Below the pieces are notes generated by a model. That model searched no databases. It was given only the letters and a program-made list of their open reading frames with translations, and had not been told where the DNA came from. Source: an uncultured bacterium (GTDB lineage Bacteria; Planctomycetota; UBA1135; GCA-002686595). Taken from it: a DNA stretch of 64,000 nucleotides. Position 1 is the first letter of the stretch; the number at the start of each line of letters is the position of its first letter. Positions 57,842 to 64,000 of this stretch are shown here, in pieces. A program made the position numbers and the translations under genes. The DNA is taken from assembly GCA_937905825.1 (NCBI GenBank), contig CALCXM010000053.1, positions 1-64,000 of the forward strand, given 5' to 3'.

Positions 57842-58791
57842 TTGTTGCCTGCGGACCAGCTTGCGTAGGCCGCGTCCAAGCGTGCGGCATCCCAGCCGCC
57901 CCCGTGCAACACCACCCGGTAGCGTAGGCACAGACTCTCACCCACCGGTACCGTCATAGCGCCAGTCCCCTTCGCCTTGTTCTCGAAGTCATGCACACCG
58001 AACGGATTGGCCCCGAGCAATCCATAGGTGCGAGCGTGCCACCAAGTTGGATGCCGCGGGTTCTGCGGATGATCGAAGATGGCGACTCCCGCTTCCTGAC
58101 CATCCACGGTCCCCGAGTCGTCGATCCAGCGCGCGCGCTTGCCCCAAACGGCCTGGCCTTCCTGCCCTTCGCTGTTGATCAGCGTTCCCGTGGCGTGCTC
58201 ACCTGTCACGCGCAAAGCGCGATGCACGCGCAGAGCAAAGCTCCCCTCTTTCGTGTCTCCGAGAACAAGCGGCTCCGTCCCGGGAGTTAGGGTGACGGAC
58301 ACGTCCACCGTGCGCGCTCCATCCGCTTCCGCAAAAACGAACTCGCGTTCCTCCGTGCAGATCAAGCTGTCTTCGTCGACGAGCCAGCGGTAGCCAGCCC
58401 GCACGCGGCAACGAGAGTCATCCCGCTCCACGCTCTGACTGCCATCCCAAACGATGCGTTCGCGGTTCTCCTTCCCATGCCAGAAGTCGTAACCGTTCAC
58501 ATCCCCATGGGCAAACCACATGGACTGGTGATGGGAATGATCCTGCTCCTCGCCGTCCACGACTTCCATGGGGAAGGCCCGCGTCATGGGGACTCCCCCC
58601 GGTCCGATCAGCGGATAGACGAACGGCCGAGGCTCCGCCCGAACATGCACCGTGGCGAACGGCGCTCCGCCCAAGGTCACCACAACCTCCGGCGACGAAT
58701 CGACAGCTGGAGCCGCTGCGCTCGCGCACGAGAACAGAAGTGTGGCAGCGGACAGTCCGAGGCCCGACAGTCTTCGATTGGAGTTCTGCAT
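57838..58791 (-). CDS. DUF6807/PmoA-like exported protein
   Basis: This 317-residue protein starts at 58791, where a lipoprotein-like signal begins (MQNSNRRLSGLGLSAATLLF, Cys22); a TATACT box sits 6 nt upstream. The mature part shows the family pattern RPFVYPLIGPGGVPMTRAFP, DHSHHQSMWFAHGDVNGYDF, then VAIFDHPQNPRHPTWWHAR and YGLLGANPFG. Pfam calls this family PmoA (methane oxygenase), but exported planctomycete members are not methane-oxidising enzymes and probably act in carbohydrate metabolism. The neighbouring Gfo/Idh and jelly-roll genes fit that. Confidence 0.88.
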   Translation of the reverse strand: MQNSNRRLSGLGLSAATLLFSCASAAAPAVDSSPEVVVTLGGAPFATVHVRAEPRPFVYPLIGPGGVPMTRAFPMEVVDGEEQDHSHHQSMWFAHGDVNGYDFWHGKENRERIVWDGSQSVERDDSRCRVRAGYRWLVDEDSLICTEEREFVFAEADGARTVDVSVTLTPGTEPLVLGDTKEGSFALRVHRALRVTGEHATGTLINSEGQEGQAVWGKRARWIDDSGTVDGQEAGVAIFDHPQNPRHPTWWHARTYGLLGANPFGVHDFENKAKGTGAMTVPVGESLCLRYRVVLHGGGWDAARLDAAYASWSAGNN

Positions 58792-58797
58792 CCCGCG

Positions 58798-58827
58798 AGT
58801 ATAGCGAGCCCTTTCCGCGCCAGGCAA
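58798..58827 (-). promoter_or_regulatory. sigma-70-like promoter with leaderless geometry
   Basis: On the minus strand TTGCCT (58827-58822), an 18-nt spacer and TATACT (58803-58798), then 6 nt to the ATG at 58791. This is the best-formed promoter in the window; the transcript would begin at the start codon. Confidence 0.55.
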
Positions 58828-59082
58828 TCAGCAGCGCAGCGCTCAAGAGTTGAGCATGCTCAGGGGTCCAGGAAGGTGAGCGCGCGGCTCGCTGCGGAAT
58901 TGCACACGGGCTGTGGGAGTGCTTCGCGCCTATGGAACAACTCGTGACCTGTCGGCTGCGCCCGTCTATGACTCGCCAGCCGCGGACATCGAGTTCGGAA
59001 TGGACGCGACCCGTGGAAACTCCAAGGTTGCGCATAAGAAATGGCGCGACTCGATCCCTGCAATAGTGCAACTTTGGATCCC

Positions 59083-60210
59083 ATGGAAACCTACGACTGC
59101 ATCGTGCTCGGAGTGGGCGCCGTGGGCAGCGCCGCTCTCTCTCAATTGGCTAGCCGCGGCGCGCGCACCCTCGGCCTTGAGCGCTTCGAACCGGGCCATG
59201 ACCGGGGCAGCTCCCACGGTCACACGCGGGCCATCCGCTTGGCTTACTTCGAGCATCCGGACTACGTGCCGCTATTGCGCCGCAGCTTCGAGTTGTGGCG
59301 CGCCTTGGACCAGCGCGCAAGTCAGCCCCTCTACGTAGAAACAGGCGTTCTTGAAGCAGGCCCCGTAGCTGGCGAGTTGATCGAGGGCGTGTTGCGCTCA
59401 GCCGCCGACCATGATCTCGAGGTGCAAGAGCTGGACAGCGCAGCTCTCGCCAAGCGCTTCCCCGGTGTACGTCTGCCGAAGGACATGCGCGCTCTCTTCG
59501 AACCGATCGGTGGCTACCTGCACGTGGAAGATTGCATCAAAGCGATGGCCGCCGAAGCCGTAGCGGCCGGTGCGGAACTGCGTACGGGCGTGACCGTCGA
59601 GAGTTGGCAAGCGGACGGCGAGCAGTACATCGTGCAAACCGATCGGGGGAGCTTCCGCGCGGCCAGTTTGGTCCTTGCTCAAGGGGCCTGGTCATCGCGG
59701 GACATGGGCGGGGCTAGCTTGCCCTTGCGCGTCCTGCGCAAGGTGCAGCTCTGGTACAAAGCGCGCAACGATCACTACACGCGAGCGAACGGCTTTGTTC
59801 CCTTCGCCATGGAAACCCCCAGCGGCCAAGTGTTCTACGGATTCCCCGAGCTCGACCTGCGCGGTGTGAAGGTGGCCGAGCACACGAGTGGAGTCGAGCT
59901 GCCGGATCCCCTCGCCCTGGACCGCGAGTTGCAGCGTGCGGATCAGCTGCCCGTGGAAGGCTTCAATCACGCGTTCTTGCCCGGGCTGAGCGACCAATGC
60001 ATGCACCACGCCACGTGCATGTACACCGAATCCGCCGATGGCCACTTCATCCTCGATCAACACGCGGAGCACGCACGGGTGGCTTACGCTGCTGGGCTTT
60101 CTGGCCACGGCTTCAAGTTCGCACCGGTGCTGGGCCAGGCCTTGGCTGAATTGGCACTCGACGGTGGAACGGCTCTACCCATCGGCTTTCTCTCCTCCGC
60201 GCGTTTTTAA
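59083..60210 (+). CDS. solA: FAD-dependent monomeric sarcosine / N-methylamino-acid oxidase family protein
   Basis: This 375-residue protein starts at the ATG at 59083; the longer frame from 59041 adds 14 residues before the FAD fold. The dinucleotide-binding motif is GVGAVGSAA, followed by the family stretch SSHGHTRAIRLAYFEHPDYV. Near the C-terminus C312-M-Y-T-E-S-ADGHFILD matches the site where monomeric sarcosine oxidases attach FAD through cysteine, and GLSGHGFKFAPVLGQALAEL follows. It is predicted to oxidise an N-methylamino acid to formaldehyde, the free amino acid and hydrogen peroxide. The gene symbol is by family resemblance; the substrate could be sarcosine, N-methyltryptophan or another secondary amine. 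Confidence 0.88.
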   Translation: METYDCIVLGVGAVGSAALSQLASRGARTLGLERFEPGHDRGSSHGHTRAIRLAYFEHPDYVPLLRRSFELWRALDQRASQPLYVETGVLEAGPVAGELIEGVLRSAADHDLEVQELDSAALAKRFPGVRLPKDMRALFEPIGGYLHVEDCIKAMAAEAVAAGAELRTGVTVESWQADGEQYIVQTDRGSFRAASLVLAQGAWSSRDMGGASLPLRVLRKVQLWYKARNDHYTRANGFVPFAMETPSGQVFYGFPELDLRGVKVAEHTSGVELPDPLALDRELQRADQLPVEGFNHAFLPGLSDQCMHHATCMYTESADGHFILDQHAEHARVAYAAGLSGHGFKFAPVLGQALAELALDGGTALPIGFLSSARF

Positions 60211-60706
60211 GGGAGCGAAGCGCACACGACCCGGTGCTCTCCCAACACTCCGTACCGCACGAGTTAACGCCCCGCGCCTTTCCAGACCCATCGGTCGGAT
60301 GCGACAACCCTGACGATCCCAGGGAAGCCTCCGAGTGCACTTCAATCCGCCGGCGTTGAAACCCAAATTGGCTCACTTTTGAAGACTGATGCCGCGGTCT
60401 CATGCAGTCCACGCTCAAGGCAGTCCCTAGCGATCACGATTGGGACCGGGCTTGGGCCCACTTGGCGGCCACGGAGTGGATGACAGGATCACCCGCCCCT
60501 CGGGGCATTTGCTCGAGGTCACCCGCGGACTGCTGGCTAGTGGAGCTTGAAGTCTGTTGACGAGAGTGGTGCGTCACGCTTCGACGGCAGGGCGCCAGGA
60601 GTGCGGCCCGAATGCCTGGAGACTCGAGCGTGCATCCGAATCAGTCGATGAAGTGCGCGAGCCCCTGCCCCTCCCAGGGAAACCCCCGCCCAGCGACCCC
60701 AGAGCC
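60211..60706. other. 496-bp intergenic region
   Basis: It lies between two plus-strand genes. No supported gene, hairpin or promoter was recognised. The frame of the next gene is open back to 60557, but that part is Arg/Pro-rich and unlike the family. Confidence 0.45.
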
Positions 60707-62113
60707 ATGAACAATCCGCCGCGCATTACGGACACCCGCCTCAAAGCTTTGGAGCTCAACTTCGCAGGAGATCGCTATGGAACCTTTGCGGAGATCGGTG
60801 CTGGCCAGGAAGTGGTTCGCTGGTTCTTCTCCGTGGGCGCTGCCTCCGGAACTGTCGCTAAGAGCATCTCGGCCTACGACATGCAGGTAAGCGACGCGAT
60901 CTACGGGACATCGGATCGATACGTTTCACGTTCGCGGCTCGAGACGATGCTCGAGCATGAGTACGACCTGAACATCGAGCGCTTGGGTCCACTGCGCGGC
61001 CGCGACACTGCCTTCTTCGCCTTTGCGGACACCGTTGCCGCGCGCAGCTACCGCGGTTCGAGTGAGTGTCACGCGTGGATGGGAATTCGTTTTCAAGCTC
61101 ACCCCCAGGATCAACCCAATCAGGTCATCGTTCACGTCCGCATGAAGGACCTCGAGAACCTCCAACAACAGGAGGCCCTGGGCATTGTTGGAGTGAACCT
61201 GGTCTATGGCGCAGCGTTCCTGTCGCGCCAACCCGAGCTACTGCTCGAATCTCTGGTGGACGGCTTATCTCCCGATCGCGTCGAAATCGACATGGTCGAA
61301 TTCTCGGGAGTGGAATTCCGCAGCGTCGACAATCGCGTCATGAGCTTGCGCCTGGTGCAACTTGGATTCAGCGATGCGGCCATGTTCTCCAGCACAGGGC
61401 AGGTGCTGCAAGCGTCCGAGGTGCTCTACAAGACTCCCGTGCTCGTTCAACGGGGCAACTTCAGACCCGCCACCAAGGTTCATTTGGACCTTCAGAAGTG
61501 CGCGTGGGAGCAATTCAACCAATCCCCCGATGCGGGCCGCAGGGGCACGGCGTCGGTGCTCGAAATCACCATGAGCAACTTGCTCACCGACGGAACCGTC
61601 AACCTCACGGACTTCCTCAATCGGGTGGACATGCTCTCCAACGTGACCGACTCCTTCGTCCTGATCTCGAACTTCTCGGAACACTACCGCCTGGTCAACT
61701 TCTTGATGCGTTTCGCGCCGCCGAAGGTCGGTTTGGCCCTGGGCGCGTTGACCTTGACCGAGATCTTCAACCCGAAGTACTACGAGCAACTTCAGGGAGG
61801 AGTCCTGGAAGCCATCGGACGCCTGTGCAAGAACAACCTCTCGCTCTATGTCTATCCGGCGTTCCACCCCGAGGACAACACGGTTCTCACGGCGGCCAAC
61901 ATCCCCGTCGGCCCGGAGCTCAAGAGCCTCCACCAGTACCTTCTCGACCGTGGAACTCTGATTAGCCTCGATGAGGCCGATCTAAGCTTCCTCTCGATCT
62001 GCTCCGCTGATGTGCTCGAAATGATTCGCGCCCGGAATTCTGACTGGGAGGATTGCGTCCCTGAGGGGGTCACCGAAGCCATCAAGTCCCGCCACCTCTT
62101 CGGCTATCGGTAG
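60707..62113 (+). CDS. conserved cytosolic protein of unknown function
   Basis: This 468-residue protein starts at the ATG at 60707, which begins MNNPPRITDTRLKALELNFA. The N-terminal block (RYGTFAEIGAGQEVVRWFFS, then GTVAKSISAYDMQVSDAIYG) belongs to a widely conserved bacterial family. I recall its members being inconsistently annotated, sometimes as a nicotinate mononucleotide adenylyltransferase or a TonB-dependent receptor; neither is supported by motifs here. There is no signal peptide or membrane helix. The remainder is alpha/beta, with NLTDFLNRVDMLSNVTDSFV and LSLYVYPAFHPEDN. Function unknown. Confidence 0.85.
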   Translation: MNNPPRITDTRLKALELNFAGDRYGTFAEIGAGQEVVRWFFSVGAASGTVAKSISAYDMQVSDAIYGTSDRYVSRSRLETMLEHEYDLNIERLGPLRGRDTAFFAFADTVAARSYRGSSECHAWMGIRFQAHPQDQPNQVIVHVRMKDLENLQQQEALGIVGVNLVYGAAFLSRQPELLLESLVDGLSPDRVEIDMVEFSGVEFRSVDNRVMSLRLVQLGFSDAAMFSSTGQVLQASEVLYKTPVLVQRGNFRPATKVHLDLQKCAWEQFNQSPDAGRRGTASVLEITMSNLLTDGTVNLTDFLNRVDMLSNVTDSFVLISNFSEHYRLVNFLMRFAPPKVGLALGALTLTEIFNPKYYEQLQGGVLEAIGRLCKNNLSLYVYPAFHPEDNTVLTAANIPVGPELKSLHQYLLDRGTLISLDEADLSFLSICSADVLEMIRARNSDWEDCVPEGVTEAIKSRHLFGYR

Positions 62114-62196
62114 GAGAGCGCGGATCGACACGGATAGAGAGGGACCCCGAAGAGCCCGGAGGATCCTAGGTGCCGAATCACCGTGAGGTCCGCGGC

Positions 62197-62222
62197 CTGA
62201 CACCCGCCGGACCTGCTAGGCT
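62197..62222 (+). promoter_or_regulatory. candidate promoter with leaderless geometry
   Basis: CTGACA (62197-62202), a 14-nt spacer and TAGGCT (62217-62222), preceded by TGC as in an extended -10. Six nt separate it from the ATG at 62229. Both spacings equal those upstream of 46286. Confidence 0.4.
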
Positions 62223-62228
62223 GACCCC

Positions 62229-63575
62229 ATGGAACGACTCATCAGGAGCCTCTTTTGCTTCGAAGGGCGGGTGACGCGCGGGCAGTACTTGCGGGTCGGT
62301 CTGCTCCTCATGCTTCTGAAGTACGCCGTCGATGCGCTCGCTTACTTCTACGTGATCGGCGAGCTTTGGAATCCTATCGACTATCTGAATCCGATCTATT
62401 CGGAGCGCATGAGCGCGGCAGGGGCGCTCCGCGGAATGCCGCCGCTGTTCTTGATGTTCTTGCTCTTGTGGGGGCTCTTGTTCGCCTGGATTGGAACCAT
62501 GTGGTCGGCGCGGCGTTCCTATGACGCGGGGGCATCGCCCTGGTGGAGTTTGCTCTTCTTCATCCCCCTGGTGAACTACCTCATGATTCTGGTGCTTGTG
62601 CTGTGCCCGTCGAGCCAGGTGGTGCTTCCTCGCGAGAAGGAAGGTGAGCGAACGATCGGAATGGTGCTGCTCGCGGGCCTCGGACTGCTCGCCCTGTGCG
62701 GCGTGGTCTACACGATCCTGATCAACGGCATGCACGACTACAGTTCGGGCACCTTCCTCGCCTTGCCTGTTTTCTATGGGGCCGGCATGGGCTTCTTGAT
62801 GAACCAGGACGAGCCGCGGTCCGCCCAGTCAACCGTTTGGTTCTCAATCGTGAGCACCTTCATCGCGTGTAGCGCCTTGCTGCTCTTCGCGGTCGAGGGA
62901 ATGATCTGCATCGCGATGGCCTTTCCTATCGTGTTCCTCGGCGTGCTGCTCGGCGCTATAACAGGTCGAGCTCTTGCTGGAGTCGGACGACCAGGACCCA
63001 CAGCACCCATGTGCTTCGTGCTCCTCTTGCCGCTCGCGACCTGGTTGGAAAGCGAGCTAACACCCACGCCGGAGCGCGCGGTCGTAACGGTCATCGAAAT
63101 TGACGCGCCCCCGGAAGTCGTCTGGGAAAATGTAGTCAGCTTCAGCGAGCTTCCCGAACCAGATAGCTGGCTGTTTGACACGGGCATCGCCTACCCGGTC
63201 CGCGCTCGCATCGAAGGCCAGGGCGTGGGAGCGGTGCGCTATTGCGAGTTCTCCACGGGCGCCTTCGTCGAGCCGATCACCGTTTGGGACGCCCCCCAGC
63301 GCCTCGCCTTCGACGTGATCGAGCAGCCGATTCCGATGGAGGAATGGAGCTTCTACGACGACCTGCGACCCCCGCACTTGACCACGGCCTTCCGCAGCGT
63401 ACGCGGCCAGTTTCAACTGACAGCACTCGAAGGAGGACGCACGCGCCTCGAAGGAACAACCTGGTACAAACTCGAAATGGGCCCCGAGCTTTACTGGCAA
63501 GTTTGGTCGGACGGAATCGTTCACAGCATTCACCGGCGCGTGCTGAAGCACGTGAAGCACCTCTCGGAGGAGTAG
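62229..63575 (+). CDS. DUF805-like membrane protein fused to a C-terminal SRPBCC domain
   Basis: This is a 448-residue protein. The N-terminal 140 residues are DUF805-like (LFCFEGRVTRGQYLRVGLLL, then DAGASPWWSLLFFIPLVNYL), with several membrane helices. Four more hydrophobic segments follow to about residue 280 (MVLLAGLGLLALCGVVYTIL, ALLLFAVEGMICIAMAFPIV). Residues about 290-445 are a SRPBCC/polyketide-cyclase-type domain (VVTVIEIDAPPEVVWENVVS, RLEGTTWYKLEMGPELYWQV), a fold that binds hydrophobic ligands. The order membrane domain then ligand-binding domain is unusual and suggests a sensor or lipid-handling role, which is inference. Confidence 0.8.
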   Translation: MERLIRSLFCFEGRVTRGQYLRVGLLLMLLKYAVDALAYFYVIGELWNPIDYLNPIYSERMSAAGALRGMPPLFLMFLLLWGLLFAWIGTMWSARRSYDAGASPWWSLLFFIPLVNYLMILVLVLCPSSQVVLPREKEGERTIGMVLLAGLGLLALCGVVYTILINGMHDYSSGTFLALPVFYGAGMGFLMNQDEPRSAQSTVWFSIVSTFIACSALLLFAVEGMICIAMAFPIVFLGVLLGAITGRALAGVGRPGPTAPMCFVLLLPLATWLESELTPTPERAVVTVIEIDAPPEVVWENVVSFSELPEPDSWLFDTGIAYPVRARIEGQGVGAVRYCEFSTGAFVEPITVWDAPQRLAFDVIEQPIPMEEWSFYDDLRPPHLTTAFRSVRGQFQLTALEGGRTRLEGTTWYKLEMGPELYWQVWSDGIVHSIHRRVLKHVKHLSEE

Positions 63576-63976
63576 GAGAGTCGCCCCTCTTCCGCTTGGC
63601 GCTCCCTGCACAACGCGGGACGCTCCTCTTGTCGGCCTTTGCGCAAGCCTGCTGGCAGAGATTGACCTCCCACGCTCCGCGTTCGATGCAGCGCGCCTTG
63701 CTATCCGAAAGGACTCGGGATCTGCTGCGCTGGCCTTCGCCCTCCCCCGTGCGAGGTACCCGAATCATGTGGTTCTGACGCCATCCAGGCCCCGTGCGGA
63801 CAGGGCTTTGGACGCCGATCTCCTACGATCTGCTATGTTGGATCCCTCGCCCCGTGCTTCGCTGTTGATGCTCGCCAACGAAGGCGTTGGACACACACGA
63901 GCTTCAATCAGTGTCATCTCGCGCACGGTCGCGATTCAGCAGACCCCTCAAAACCTAGTTCCCAAGGAGACTCAAA
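63576..63976. other. 401-bp region upstream of the last, partial gene
   Basis: No supported gene. An extended -10-like TGCTATGTT at 63831-63839 could start a leader of about 130 nt. CCAACG-aagg-CGTTGG (63875-63890) is a short perfect hairpin in that leader. Confidence 0.35.
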
Positions 63977-64000
63977 ATGACTCGCACTCATCAGCGCTCG
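63977..64000 (+). CDS. start of a gene cut by the window end
   Basis: The ATG at 63977 is preceded by a clear AAGGAG ribosome binding site at 63964-63969 with 7-nt spacing. Only eight codons (MTRTHQRS) are visible, so the product cannot be named. The basic N-terminus would fit a signal peptide. Confidence 0.65.

Overview
The window is typical of a free-living member of the Planctomycetota with fairly high G+C. The evidence is a DUF1501 gene coupled to a PSCyt1/DUF1549/DUF1553 gene, a MoxR-DUF58-BatA-vWA-TPR operon, a sulfatase, a Tat-exported Gfo/Idh/MocA oxidoreductase, a DUF6807/PmoA-like protein, and several very large secreted proteins. Three of the secreted proteins share a C-terminal domain of the kind I associate with the Poly30/Pla163 lineage; that placement is inference only. 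I see no rRNA, tRNA, CRISPR array, insertion sequence or prophage.

Layout. 0.25-6.8 kb: a secreted WD40-caspase protein, a haem-binding periplasmic protein and a sulfatase. 7.3-26.3 kb: a long operon of retropepsin/TPR protein, membrane protein, MoxR, DUF58, BatA, vWA and a 2154-residue TPR protein. It is flanked on both sides by genes whose reading frames run through an in-frame TGA. 26.5-39.2 kb: phosphate permease, TPR lipoprotein, BNR-like secreted protein, a second WD40-caspase protein (lipoprotein), a beta-propeller protein, a DUF5610-like protein, a ChrA chromate transporter and a VF530 protein. 39.2-46.0 kb: the DUF1501/DUF1553 pair, a secretin-N-like protein and a kelch protein. 46.3-53.1 kb: a surface-protein cluster centred on an ECF sigma factor fused through a membrane segment to a large extracytoplasmic region. 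53.7-64.0 kb: a small secreted protein, a cupin lipoprotein, an oxidoreductase with a lipoprotein partner, a PmoA-like protein, a sarcosine-oxidase-like flavoenzyme, a conserved cytosolic protein, a DUF805-SRPBCC fusion and the start of one more gene.

Main discovery. Two genes are best read as selenoprotein genes. At 25310-26302 (minus strand) an exported thioredoxin-fold protein has TGA exactly where the first active-site cysteine belongs (W-G-T-R-U-G-A-C). At 7272-8441 a secreted protein with Asp-rich calcium-binding-like loops has a Cys-TGA pair followed by 36 more coding-like codons. Both TGAs are followed, within about 13-16 nt, by a hairpin with an unpaired U beside a 3-bp upper stem and a G-U near the apical loop, resembling a bacterial SECIS. 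TGA is an ordinary stop for many neighbouring genes, so this is not a general code change. No selA/selB/selC/selD gene lies in the window, so the machinery must be sought elsewhere in the genome.

Other points of interest are four genes whose -10-like box lies exactly 6 nt before the start codon (leaderless geometry), a surface beta-helix gene split by a -1 frameshift, the membrane-tethered sigma factor, and two diverged WD40-caspase paralogues.
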